Positions 1-8,204 of a DNA stretch of 55,772 bases are shown in pieces. The DNA lies in the NCBI GenBank assembly GCA_030038255.1, contig JASHPH010000042.1, forward strand, positions 1 through 55,772. The letters are read 5' to 3'. The DNA comes from Candidatus Sulfotelmatobacter sp. (GTDB taxonomy: Bacteria; Acidobacteriota; Terriglobia; Terriglobales; Acidobacteriaceae). The notes under the pieces are model-generated. The model was not told the origin of the DNA and ran no database searches. It saw nothing but the letters and a program-made list of their open reading frames with translations. The number at the start of each line of letters is the position of its first letter. The stretch's first letter is position 1. The position numbers and the translations under genes are program-made.

Positions 1-264
1 CAGGTTCTGGGTGTGAGCATGGATAGCTGGTTCTCGAACAAAGCCTTCGCCGACAAGATTGGGGTCACCTTCCCGCTGCTGAGTGATTGGGGCGGCAAAG
101 TCACGCGCGAGTACGGCATCTACAAAGACGAATACCAGGCGGCGCGCCGCGTGAACTTCCTGATCGGCAAAGACGGCAGGATTATGGAAGAGCAGGTTGA
201 CAAGGACGCCATCGATCCGACGAAGATCGTGGACGCCTGCGCCCGGCCAAAGCTGAAGAACTGA
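1..264 (+). CDS. Peroxiredoxin (AhpC/TSA, Bcp-like), 3' part only
   Basis: The reading frame is open from the first base of the window, so the gene begins outside it. About 87 codons are visible and end with TGA at 262-264. The residues GVSMDSW, FPLLSDW and YGIY followed by RVNFLIGKDG match the second half of thioredoxin-fold peroxiredoxins, which reduce hydrogen peroxide and organic peroxides. The peroxidatic cysteine lies in the missing N-terminal part and cannot be checked. The family call rests on the SD-W loop and the final beta-strand/helix pattern. A thiol oxidoreductase of the same superfamily is the main alternative. Confidence 0.8.
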   Translation, partial: QVLGVSMDSWFSNKAFADKIGVTFPLLSDWGGKVTREYGIYKDEYQAARRVNFLIGKDGRIMEEQVDKDAIDPTKIVDACARPKLKN

Positions 265-468
265 TTCACGCGACCTTCTGTCATCCTGAGCGGCGTTCGT
301 TGCCGCTCAGGATCACGCCCGTCAAACCTACCCTAGCCAACGACTTCCACGCGCCCCGGAAACTAAACCGTCTCTACTGTGTTTACAAGAGAGCGGGTAA
401 GATCAGTAAAGGGACATCCAGCCCAAATTAAGACGAGGGTGCGAATTTCTATGCATTGGGGCGAAGAT
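265..468. other. Gap with one hairpin repeat
   Basis: This stretch between the peroxiredoxin and the first DUF6600 gene holds a perfect 12-bp hairpin (arms 283-294 and 302-313, loop of 7 bases). The arm ATCCTGAGCGGC resembles the palindromic repeat family also seen near 29257. It lacks a T-run, so a rho-independent terminator is not well supported. No convincing promoter was found. Confidence 0.5.
283..313. repeat. Palindromic intergenic repeat (TCATCCTGAGCGG type)
   Basis: The arms ATCCTGAGCGGC and GCCGCTCAGGAT are exact reverse complements separated by GTTCGTT. The sequence is related to the TGTCATGCTGAGCGG arms at 29257 and 29586, which suggests a dispersed REP-like family. Confidence 0.6.
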
Positions 469-2487
469 ATGAAAACACGCAAGTGGTCCGCATTGATGAT
501 TCTACTGGCGAGCTTTGCATTTGCCTTGCAAGTTTCGGCTATCGCGAAAGCCCAGGATGAATATGATGATCAGAGCCAGGATCCTCCCGGCCGCGTGGCG
601 CGGCTGAACTATTCGCAGGGATCGGTTTCCTTCCGCCCGGCCGGCGAGGACGACTGGGTCACGGCGGTGCCCAACCGCCCAATTGTGACCGGCGACGATC
701 TCTGGACCGACAACGATTCCCGCGCTGAAGTTCACGTCGGGTCGACGGCGATCCGCATGGGCCAGAGGACCGGCATCACTTTCCTCACTCTTGACGACAA
801 CAACACACAAATTCGCCTGGCGCAGGGAAGCCTGATCGTGCGCGTGCGCCACGTGGATGACGACGACACCTACGAGATCGACACGCCGAACATCGCGTTC
901 ACGCTGCTGCAGCCCGGCGAATACCGCGTCGACGTGAGTGAAGACGGAAGCCAGACCATCACCGAGGTGTTTCATGGCCGCGGCCACGTCACCGGCGGGG
1001 GCTTTACCTACAACGTGATCGCCGGCCAGTCGGCCAGTTTCACCGGCAGCGACCATCTTGACTATGACCTTGAGCAGCTTCCGTCGCAGGATGACTTCGA
1101 CAGCTGGGCCTTTGACCGCGACGCGCGTGAGGACGAGGCCGATTCAGCCAACTATGTTTCGCGCGAAATGACTGGCTATGAAGATCTCGACGAATACGGC
1201 AGCTGGAGCTACGTCCCGGGGTATGGCGAGTGCTGGCAGCCAGTGGGCGTGGTCGTGGGCTGGGCTCCGTATCGCTTCGGCCACTGGGTCTGGGTCGGAC
1301 CTTGGGGTTGGACTTGGGTGGAAGATGAGCCCTGGGGTTTCGCTCCGTTCCACTATGGCCGCTGGGCCTTCGTCAACGGCGGATGGTTCTGGGTGCCGGG
1401 CCCAGTGGTCGTGCGGCCGGTGTGGGCGCCGGCACTGGTGGCGTTTGTGGGCGGCGGGCCCGGATTCCGCTTCTCTGCAGGAGTGGGCGTGGGATGGTTC
1501 CCTCTCGGGCCCGGTGAGGTTTACGTCCCTGGATATCGCGTAAGCCGCGCCTACGTGAACAATGTGAACATCACCAATACTTCGGTGAACGTCACCAGGG
1601 TCACGAACGTCTACAACACGGTGATCGTCAACAAGACGACGATCACGAATGTGACGTATGTCAACCAGCGAGTGAATAACGCGGTGACCGTTGTCTCGCA
1701 TGATGCCTTCGTGAATGCACGGCCGGTGTCGCAGAACATCCTCAAAGTGCAACCGCAGGAAATCGCCTCGGCGCCGGTTTCGCACGTCATAGCGGCCGAG
1801 CCGGTGCACTCGAGTGTGGTTGGCGTGGGACGTCCTGTCCAGACTCGTCCGCCCGCCACCGTGATCAATCGGCAGGTGGTCGCGGTGAGAACTCCTCCAC
1901 CTCCTCCGCGGCCGATTGAACAACGCCAGGCGCAAGCGGGTGGGCACCTCAATCAGCAGGCGCTGGTTCGTCCGGCAGGCGCATCGCAGCCTGCCCCGAT
2001 GAATCAGGCTCCGATGGGTAGACCTGCGCCGATTCAACCCGGGGCGAATCAGGGCGGAGTGAATCAAGGACGACCAGCGCAGACGCAGGAAGGCTTCCGG
2101 CCATTTGGTCAGCCGGCCAATGCGAGCCAGCCGGCCAATGCGACCAACAGCCAGGTGAAACCAATGCTCAAGCCGCAGCCGCGCGTGTATGAGCAACAGG
2201 GCCCGGCACCGGAAAATGAGAACCGTGGCGGTGTGCAGCAGTTCGGCACACCACGCCCGGAAGCCAGCCAGCAGCCGAGTCAGCAGCAGAGGGCTGCGCA
2301 GCCGGAGTCGCATCCTTTGGTGAAGCCAGCGCCTGCGGTCCAAGAACGAACTCCGCAGCAGGAGCAGCAGCAGGCGCAGAAGTTCAACCAGTGGCAGCAG
2401 CAGCGGCCCGCTCCCGCGCCGGCGCCAAAGCCGCAGTCGCATCCGGCACCGCCGCCCAAGTCGAGCCCTCCGCCGAAGAATCACTGA
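469..2487 (+). CDS. Secreted FecR-like / DUF6600 protein, Pro/Gln-rich tail
   Basis: A protein of about 672 aa. A signal peptide is clear (MKTRKWSALMILLASF followed by AKAQ). Residues about 43-200 look like a FecR-type beta domain: RVARLNYSQGSV, then GDDLWT, AEVHVG, LAQGSLIVRV and EIDTPN. Residues about 243-330 are the Trp/Tyr/Pro-rich DUF6600 region (YGSWSYVPGYG, GWAPYRFGHWVW, HYGRWAFVNGGW). A Val/Asn/Thr-rich stretch follows, then about 200 residues rich in Pro and Gln. I chose ATG 469 because it sits directly before the signal peptide; ATG 451 is also possible. The protein is probably exported and may lie at the cell surface. Its biochemical role is unknown. It has a paralog at 5669 on the other side of a two-component system. 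Confidence 0.8.
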   Translation: MKTRKWSALMILLASFAFALQVSAIAKAQDEYDDQSQDPPGRVARLNYSQGSVSFRPAGEDDWVTAVPNRPIVTGDDLWTDNDSRAEVHVGSTAIRMGQRTGITFLTLDDNNTQIRLAQGSLIVRVRHVDDDDTYEIDTPNIAFTLLQPGEYRVDVSEDGSQTITEVFHGRGHVTGGGFTYNVIAGQSASFTGSDHLDYDLEQLPSQDDFDSWAFDRDAREDEADSANYVSREMTGYEDLDEYGSWSYVPGYGECWQPVGVVVGWAPYRFGHWVWVGPWGWTWVEDEPWGFAPFHYGRWAFVNGGWFWVPGPVVVRPVWAPALVAFVGGGPGFRFSAGVGVGWFPLGPGEVYVPGYRVSRAYVNNVNITNTSVNVTRVTNVYNTVIVNKTTITNVTYVNQRVNNAVTVVSHDAFVNARPVSQNILKVQPQEIASAPVSHVIAAEPVHSSVVGVGRPVQTRPPATVINRQVVAVRTPPPPPRPIEQRQAQAGGHLNQQALVRPAGASQPAPMNQAPMGRPAPIQPGANQGGVNQGRPAQTQEGFRPFGQPANASQPANATNSQVKPMLKPQPRVYEQQGPAPENENRGGVQQFGTPRPEASQQPSQQQRAAQPESHPLVKPAPAVQERTPQQEQQQAQKFNQWQQQRPAPAPAPKPQSHPAPPPKSSPPPKNH

Positions 2488-2598
2488 GGCTGCGCCAGGG
2501 GCCGAGGCAGGCGGATGGTGGTTGACGCTGACTCCTGCTGGAGGGTGTGATAGCTTCGCACGAGATGCGCTTGCAAACCTGATTATCGGATGAAGCCT

Positions 2599-2637
2599 GC
2601 GCCGGGAGGGCATGAACTTCTCCCGGCGCAACTTTTT
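2599..2637 (+). terminator. Strong hairpin with T-run, overlapping a possible start codon
   Basis: GCGCCGGGAG (2599-2608) is an exact reverse complement of CTCCCGGCGC (2620-2629), with an 11-base loop and a run of five T at 2633-2637. This has the form of a rho-independent terminator for the DUF6600 gene ending at 2487. It also contains the GGGAGG Shine-Dalgarno-like sequence and the ATG at 2612. It could therefore instead control translation of the downstream kinase gene. Confidence 0.55.
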
Positions 2638-3997
2638 GAGAGCGCGACCTGATCGCTCGACCAGACAGATGAACAACGCCAAAGGCACGATTGCCAAGTC
2701 GATGATCAACTGGATGGACATCCTGTGGCTCGTGTTTCTAACGGCGCTGGCCTTTCTGCCGCCGGTCACCGAGATCCACAAGCAACTCATCCTGGTCGCG
2801 TTCGGTGTCATCCAGCTGGCTGAGGGCTGGCTGGTGTCGCGCATGGGACGCCGCGGTCCCGCCTACATCGTGCTGCTGAAGATCGCCCTGGCTACGCTGC
2901 TCATCGATCACACCGGCGAGCCCATCAGCATTAACAGCAACTACTATCCGATTTATTTCCTGCCGGTTCTCACCGCTGCCGAGTACTTCGAACCGCTTGG
3001 CACTCTGCTCTGGACTACGCTCGCCTCGGCAGCTTATTGCTCGTATCTCTATCCGGCGATGCAGGAGTACGAAATTCCGGCCGAGAGCTATGGCCTGCTT
3101 GCCATTCGCATTCTGTTTTTCTTTCTGGCCGCGATGGTGGTGAATCGGTTTGCGGTGGAGAACCGCAGGCAGACGCGATTGTATCAGGAACTTGCCGAGA
3201 CCCTTGCCGAGACCAATCGCCGCCTGGAACAGGCGCAAGCCGAGGCCCGGCGCTCCGAGCGGCTGGCCGCGCTGGGTCAACTTTCCGCCGGACTCGCGCA
3301 CGAGATTCGTAATCCGCTGGGCGTGATCAAGGGCTCGGCTGAGATGCTCAGCCAGAAGTTGGCGGATTCCAATCCGCTGGCCACCGAACTTGCCGGTTAC
3401 ATTTCTACCGAAACCAACCGGCTAAGCGGACTGGTCACACGCTTTCTCGATTTCGCCCGGCCGCTGCTCGCCGAGCTGACGCCGCAAGACATCACCGCGG
3501 TTCTTGATCGCGCGCTGATGCATGTCGCAACCGTGTGGAAAGGCGATCCCGTGAGCGTCGAGAAAAAGTACAAACCCGGCCTGCCGCCGGTCGCGCTTGA
3601 TGAAGGATTGTGCCAGCAGGCTTTCGTCAATATCGTGCAGAATGCATACGACGCCATGAGCGCGGGCGGCGGCGTGCTGCGCGTGACAGTGGGAAGGTCG
3701 CATGCTACTGGGCGTAACGGCGAGGCGGCGGATGGAGTTGAAGTGCGCATCGCGGATACGGGCCCGGGCATCCCTCCTGACTTGCGTGAGCAGATTTTCA
3801 ATCCGTTCGTCACGACGAAGAAAAACGGCGTAGGGCTGGGGCTTTCCATCGTGTCGAAGATCGTCGATGGTCACCGTGGTTCCATCCGGATTGAAGACAC
3901 AGGTGGAGCGCAGGGCACCGGCGCCTGCTTCGTTGTGTTTTTTCCTGCGAGTACAGAGGCCAAGGCAGTCGAGCCCGACCACATGGTGATCTCATGA
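2612..3997 (+). CDS. Membrane sensor histidine kinase, NtrB-like
   Basis: A 461-aa sensor kinase. The N-terminal part (about residues 32-180) has roughly five hydrophobic segments. A coiled linker follows (LAETLAETNRRLEQ), then a HisKA domain with LSAGLAHEIRNPLG, where His230 is the predicted phosphate acceptor. The ATPase domain has the N box (FVNIVQNAYDAM), G1 (IADTGPGIP) and G2 (GVGLGLSIV). The gene lies 22 bases before an NtrC-type activator, so this pair should form one two-component system. The start is uncertain. ATG 2612 has the best Shine-Dalgarno sequence (GGGAGG) but lies inside a terminator-like hairpin. ATG 2669 or 2702 would still keep all membrane segments. The signal sensed is unknown. 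Confidence 0.88.
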   Translation: MNFSRRNFLRARPDRSTRQMNNAKGTIAKSMINWMDILWLVFLTALAFLPPVTEIHKQLILVAFGVIQLAEGWLVSRMGRRGPAYIVLLKIALATLLIDHTGEPISINSNYYPIYFLPVLTAAEYFEPLGTLLWTTLASAAYCSYLYPAMQEYEIPAESYGLLAIRILFFFLAAMVVNRFAVENRRQTRLYQELAETLAETNRRLEQAQAEARRSERLAALGQLSAGLAHEIRNPLGVIKGSAEMLSQKLADSNPLATELAGYISTETNRLSGLVTRFLDFARPLLAELTPQDITAVLDRALMHVATVWKGDPVSVEKKYKPGLPPVALDEGLCQQAFVNIVQNAYDAMSAGGGVLRVTVGRSHATGRNGEAADGVEVRIADTGPGIPPDLREQIFNPFVTTKKNGVGLGLSIVSKIVDGHRGSIRIEDTGGAQGTGACFVVFFPASTEAKAVEPDHMVIS

Positions 3998-4019
3998 ACC
4001 ATTCCGGAGAAGCGCGCTG

Positions 4020-5390
4020 ATGCCGGCCATCCTGATTGTCGAAGACGAAGCCAAGATGCGCCGCCTGCTCGAGTTGAATCTGGGCGAGGACGGCTTCAGC
4101 ACGTTTTCCGCCGGCGACGCAGAGACCGGTCTGAAACTGCTGCGCGAAAATGCCGTCGACCTCGTCGTGACCGACCTGAAACTTCCCGGCATGAGCGGCC
4201 TCGAATTTCTGCACGCCGTCAAGCGCCAGAACGCGGCCTTGCCGGTCGTCGTGATGACCGCATTCGGGACGGTCGAGACCGCGGTCGAAGCGATGAAGGC
4301 TGGAGCCAGCGACTACGTTCTTAAACCGTTTTCGCTGACCGAAATGCGGCTGAAGATCCGGAAGGAGCTCGATGTCCGCAATCTCCAGGAAGAAAATCGC
4401 TCACTGCGCGAGGCGCTGGGCAAAAAGTATTCGCATCCCAACATCGTCGCGCGCAGCGCGAAGATGCAGGAAGTCTTGGCTACCGTGGAGCGCGTGGCGC
4501 CGACAAACTCCACGGTGCTGCTCGGCGGCGAGAGCGGCGTCGGCAAGGACTTGATCGCCCGAGCCATTCACGAGAAATCACGCCGCGCACGTGGACCGTT
4601 CCTCAAGATCAACAGCACTGCGATTCCCGAAAGCCTGCTCGAAAGCGAATTGTTCGGCTACGAGAAAGGAGCTTTTACCGGCGCCGCGGCCAGCAAACCA
4701 GGAAAGTTCGAACTGGCCGACAAGGGGACGCTGTTCCTCGACGAAATTGGAGACGTCCCTGCGGCCACGCAAGTCAAACTGCTGCGCGTGCTGCAGGAGC
4801 GGGAATTCGAACGCTTGGGTGGGACGAAAACAATCAAGGTGGACGTGCGCCTGATCGCAGCCACCAATCGCGACCTGCGCGCCGCGCTCGAAGAAGGCAC
4901 ATTTCGCGAAGATCTCTACTACCGCTTGAACGTTGTCCCGATCGATATCGCGCCGCTGCGCGAACGCAGGGAGGACATTCCCGATCTCGTGAATCTTTTC
5001 ATCTCACGCTTTGCCGCCGACTCGGGGAAATCGATCGAGAGCATTTCTCCCGATGCGATGCAGATTCTGGTGAACTATCACTGGCCCGGAAATGTGCGCG
5101 AGCTGCAGAACATTGTCGAGCGCGCGTGTGCGCTGGCGAAGCAAAATGTGCTGCAGGCCTCTGACATTCATCTGGATGTACGTCCGGCGAAGGCCGCCAA
5201 CGGCGCCGGCGGATTTCTCCCCGACGGCATGACATTGGAGCAGTGGGAGGACGAAATGGTACAGGAGGCATTGCGCCGCGCCAACGGCAACAAGAGTCAG
5301 GCCGCGCGGTTGCTGGGCCTTTCGCGGAATGCCTTGCGCTACCGGCTGTCGAAGATTGGAATTGAGGACGAAGGGGAGAAAGAGTGTTGA
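4020..5390 (+). CDS. NtrC-family sigma-54-dependent response regulator
   Basis: A 456-aa activator with the three standard domains. The receiver domain has Asp52 (VVTDLKLPGMSG) as the likely phosphorylation site and the conserved KP at about 102. The AAA+ domain has Walker A (GESGVGKD, about 170-177), the sigma-54 contact loop GAFTGA (217-222) and Walker B (GTLFLDEIGD). The C-terminal Fis-type helix-turn-helix is NKSQAARLLGLSRNALRYRL. All key residues are present, so it should open sigma-54 promoters once phosphorylated. GGAGA lies about 12 bases before ATG 4020. The partner is the kinase just upstream. A likely target is the promoter at 5528, only about 140 bases downstream of this gene. Confidence 0.95.
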   Translation: MPAILIVEDEAKMRRLLELNLGEDGFSTFSAGDAETGLKLLRENAVDLVVTDLKLPGMSGLEFLHAVKRQNAALPVVVMTAFGTVETAVEAMKAGASDYVLKPFSLTEMRLKIRKELDVRNLQEENRSLREALGKKYSHPNIVARSAKMQEVLATVERVAPTNSTVLLGGESGVGKDLIARAIHEKSRRARGPFLKINSTAIPESLLESELFGYEKGAFTGAAASKPGKFELADKGTLFLDEIGDVPAATQVKLLRVLQEREFERLGGTKTIKVDVRLIAATNRDLRAALEEGTFREDLYYRLNVVPIDIAPLRERREDIPDLVNLFISRFAADSGKSIESISPDAMQILVNYHWPGNVRELQNIVERACALAKQNVLQASDIHLDVRPAKAANGAGGFLPDGMTLEQWEDEMVQEALRRANGNKSQAARLLGLSRNALRYRLSKIGIEDEGEKEC

Positions 5391-5404
5391 GGGCATGATC
5401 CGAC

Positions 5405-5460
5405 TGGCCGAAAACCACCACCCTTGGCCAAGGTCGGCCAAACCGAGCCGGATTCGACCA
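5405..5460 (+). promoter_or_regulatory. Candidate NtrC-type enhancer (upstream activating) sites
   Basis: A perfect 12-bp palindrome, CCTTGGCCAAGG, lies at 5422-5433. Nearby are repeated elements CTGGCCGAAAACC (5404), GTCGGCCAAA (5433) and TTCGACCAAA (5452). They lie roughly 95-150 bases upstream of the expected transcription start of the sigma-54 promoter, a usual distance for bound NtrC proteins. Binding by the neighbouring regulator is an inference. Confidence 0.45.
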
Positions 5461-5527
5461 AATTCAGCCGTCGGCTCAGATTCTCTCTTGAAAACAAAGG
5501 ACTTGCCAGCCCTAGTCTTTTCTCTTT

Positions 5528-5543
5528 TGGCATGGCAGTTGCC
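5528..5543 (+). promoter_or_regulatory. Sigma-54 (-24/-12) promoter
   Basis: TGGCATGGCAGTTGCC matches the sigma-54 consensus TGGCACG-N4-TTGC at nearly all conserved places. The GG and GC dinucleotides are exactly ten bases apart. Transcription would begin near 5554, about 115 bases before the second DUF6600 gene. The gene for a sigma-54 activator ends just upstream at 5390, which strengthens the call. Confidence 0.75.
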
Positions 5544-5668
5544 TTTCTTTAAGCCGAGAGATTTCCCAAAATGCGGGTTCATAGAGTTAGGAAACAAAAT
5601 CTCGGGCCAGATTTCAAAGGACGGAATTCCGGCTCACTAGCTTTTCGGTTGGGCGAGTCGAGGTGGGT

Positions 5669-8032
5669 ATGAAAACAAGATTCTTTTCAACCTTTGCAAT
5701 CTTAACGCTGGCACTGGCCGGCGCATTCACGATCAGCGCGTTTGCGCAAACGACGCAAGAGACTCCGGCGCCTTCGGATCAGCCAAGCGCGCCGATGGAG
5801 ATCGGCACACCGCAGGGCCCGCAAGGTCCGGACACGCAAGCTGCGCCCGCTGAGCCGCAGGGTGACGCGCAGCCCATGCAGACTCCGCCTGATGCCGACT
5901 CTCAGCCTGCAGAGGCTCAGCCGGGTGGCCCTACGGGCGAGACTCCGGCGAAGACGGACCTCGGTGTGGGGCGCATCAGCCTGATTCATGGCGACGTTTC
6001 CACGCAGCGCGGCGATTCCGGCATCTGGTCGGCGGCAACGCTGAATCAGCCGGTCATGGGCGGGGACAAGATTTCAACTGCCGAAGGCGCCCGTACGGAA
6101 GTCGAACTCGATTTCGCCAACATCCTTCGTCTGGGCACAAACTCGAAGGCCAACATCGCAACCTTCACTCACAAAGACATTCAGATTCAGCTGGCGCAGG
6201 GCATCGCCTCGTACTCGGTTACCAAAGACAGCGAGGCCGAGCCTGAGATCGACACGCCAAATGTCTCAGTGCATCCCGCGCATCGCGACGGCGTGTTTCG
6301 TATCGAAGTCCGTCCCAACGGCGACACGATCGTGATCGTGCGCAAGGGCGAAGCGCAGATTTCCACGCCGCAGGGCAGCACCGAAGTTCGCCAGGGAGAA
6401 CAGGCGACCATCCGAGGCGACTCCAACTCGGCGCAATACAAGATCGACCAGGCTCCGGCTCCCGACGACTGGGATCGCTGGAATGCCGACCGCGATTACT
6501 TGATCCGCAACGCGCAGTCGTGGCGCCACACCAATCGCTATTACACCGGAACGCAGGATCTCGACGCCTATGGCAACTGGCAGAACGTGCCCGACTACGG
6601 CGACGTGTGGGTTCCGAATGAGCCGGCGGGCTGGGTTCCGTATCGCGATGGCAGCTGGACCTATGAGCCGTACTACGGCTGGACCTGGGTCGGCTACGAG
6701 CCTTGGGGCTGGGCTCCGTATCACTACGGTCGTTGGTTTTGGTGGAACGGTGGCTGGGCGTGGTGGCCGGGAGCGGCGTGGGGCTGGTACCGTCCGTTCT
6801 GGGCGCCGGCGTACGTTTCCTTCTGGGGATGGGGCGCGGGCTTTGGCTTCGGATTCGGCTGGGGATGGGGCGGTTGGGGTGGCTTCGGCTGGCTCCCGCT
6901 CGGACCCTGTGATTGGTTCCATCCGTGGTGGGGCGGATACGCCGGCCGCTTTGGCTGGATCGGACACGGCTGGGGGTACGATCGCTTCGGCGGATTCGCA
7001 CCGCTGCACGCTGGAACGCGATTCTCGAACGTGGCGAACATTCATGATGCGCACATTGGCGGAGCGCTCTCAACGGTGCGGGCTGGAGCATTCGGTACCG
7101 GCGGCCGCGTCGCGGCAATGGCTGCGACCCGCGAGCAGATTGGCGGCGCGCGCATGATGGCAGGCAACCTGCCGGTCACGCCGACGCGTGCAAGCTTGTC
7201 CGCCAGCGGACGGCCGGCGGCTGCATCCACCATGCACGGTGGCGGGGCGGAGCACTTCTTCGGTTCGACCCACGCCAATGCGGCGCGTCCGGAGTCATTT
7301 GGACAGCAGGTTTCGCATCTGCAGCAGAGCATGGCGCAGAACCATATCAGCGGATTCAGCGCCGGCAGCCGGGGTACGGCAATGGCCTCGCGCGGCGGAT
7401 TTGGCTCCAGCGGCGCGAAGCCGAGCGCGGGGATGGGCAGCCGCGGCGGCTCTTCATTTGAGAACGGCAGCCGTGGCGGCGAGCGCGCATTTACGGCACC
7501 GAATAGCAGCAATGCGCGGTCGTCGTTTGAAGGCGAGCGCAGCGGGGCTTCTTCTTCGGCCAGCCGCGACGGATTCCGCCCCTTCACTCCGCCCTCGCAC
7601 AGTGAAGCGTCGGGTGGGTCTTCCTATAGCGGATCGTCCTACGGCAATGCTGAGCGCGGAGGGAACGGCAGCTACTGGAACCGGACTTCGCCCGGCGCGG
7701 AGCGCAACAGCGCAACCTACGCCGATGGCTACGGCCGCGGATCTTCCGAATCGTCCTCGCGCGGATCGTATTCGCGTCCGCAGCTCGACATGCGGCAGCC
7801 GATCGTGCGCTCTCCTTACGGTGGAGGAAGTTCGCGCGGCGGATATGGTTCTGAGTCGCGGCCCAGCTATGGCGGGTCGCGTCCAAGCTACGGAGGTGGG
7901 TCGCACAGCACTCCCAGCTATGGCGGCTCTCATGGTGGCGGTCATGTGAGCGCGCCGCATTCCTCTGGTGGAGGACACTCTAGCGGTGGTCACTCCGGTG
8001 GCGGCAGCCACGGCGGTGGAGGTCACCACTAA
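5669..8032 (+). CDS. Secreted FecR-like / DUF6600 protein, Gly/Ser/His-rich tail
   Basis: A protein of about 787 aa with a signal peptide (MKTRFFSTFAILTLALAG, AFAQ). Residues about 30-95 are rich in Pro and Gln. A FecR-like domain follows (VGRISLIHGDVSTQRG, GDKISTAEG, LAQGIASYSV, EIDTPN), then a Trp-dense DUF6600 region at about 285-430 (YGNWQNVPDYGDVWVP, GWTWVGYEPWGWAPYHYG). The C-terminal 300 residues are low complexity and end in a Gly/Ser/His tail. The order of domains is the same as in the protein at 469. Translation probably starts at ATG 5669, after AGGTGGGT; GTG 5663 is in frame. Expression is probably sigma-54 dependent. The His/Gly tail might bind metal, but this is only a guess. 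Confidence 0.8.
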   Translation: MKTRFFSTFAILTLALAGAFTISAFAQTTQETPAPSDQPSAPMEIGTPQGPQGPDTQAAPAEPQGDAQPMQTPPDADSQPAEAQPGGPTGETPAKTDLGVGRISLIHGDVSTQRGDSGIWSAATLNQPVMGGDKISTAEGARTEVELDFANILRLGTNSKANIATFTHKDIQIQLAQGIASYSVTKDSEAEPEIDTPNVSVHPAHRDGVFRIEVRPNGDTIVIVRKGEAQISTPQGSTEVRQGEQATIRGDSNSAQYKIDQAPAPDDWDRWNADRDYLIRNAQSWRHTNRYYTGTQDLDAYGNWQNVPDYGDVWVPNEPAGWVPYRDGSWTYEPYYGWTWVGYEPWGWAPYHYGRWFWWNGGWAWWPGAAWGWYRPFWAPAYVSFWGWGAGFGFGFGWGWGGWGGFGWLPLGPCDWFHPWWGGYAGRFGWIGHGWGYDRFGGFAPLHAGTRFSNVANIHDAHIGGALSTVRAGAFGTGGRVAAMAATREQIGGARMMAGNLPVTPTRASLSASGRPAAASTMHGGGAEHFFGSTHANAARPESFGQQVSHLQQSMAQNHISGFSAGSRGTAMASRGGFGSSGAKPSAGMGSRGGSSFENGSRGGERAFTAPNSSNARSSFEGERSGASSSASRDGFRPFTPPSHSEASGGSSYSGSSYGNAERGGNGSYWNRTSPGAERNSATYADGYGRGSSESSSRGSYSRPQLDMRQPIVRSPYGGGSSRGGYGSESRPSYGGSRPSYGGGSHSTPSYGGSHGGGHVSAPHSSGGGHSSGGHSGGGSHGGGGHH

Positions 8033-8145
8033 GCATCGCAGAGTTCGAAAGGCTGTGAAAGCGCAATGCTCGGCGAAGGGCGTCGTTGATGTAAACGAAG
8101 TGAAGACAGAGTGAGATGTAACCTGAAGTGAAGGTCAGAGGCGGG

Positions 8146-8176
8146 AAGGGCGTGCCGCAAGGCGCGCCCTTTCTCT
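8146..8176 (+). terminator. Rho-independent terminator
   Basis: GGGCGTGCC (8148-8156) pairs with GGCGCGCCC (8161-8169), including one G-T pair. The loop is GCAA, a stable GNRA tetraloop, and a pyrimidine-rich tail starting TTTCTC follows. It lies 115 bases after the second DUF6600 gene and should end its transcript. Confidence 0.75.
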
Positions 8177-8204
8177 TCTCACAGACGGAATTCGGGAGCC
8201 GGTG

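Noticed and set aside
1144-2844. Long open frame antisense to the first DUF6600 gene
   Set aside because: It is Arg/His-rich shadow coding that results from high GC; the opposite frame has a signal peptide and recognised domains.
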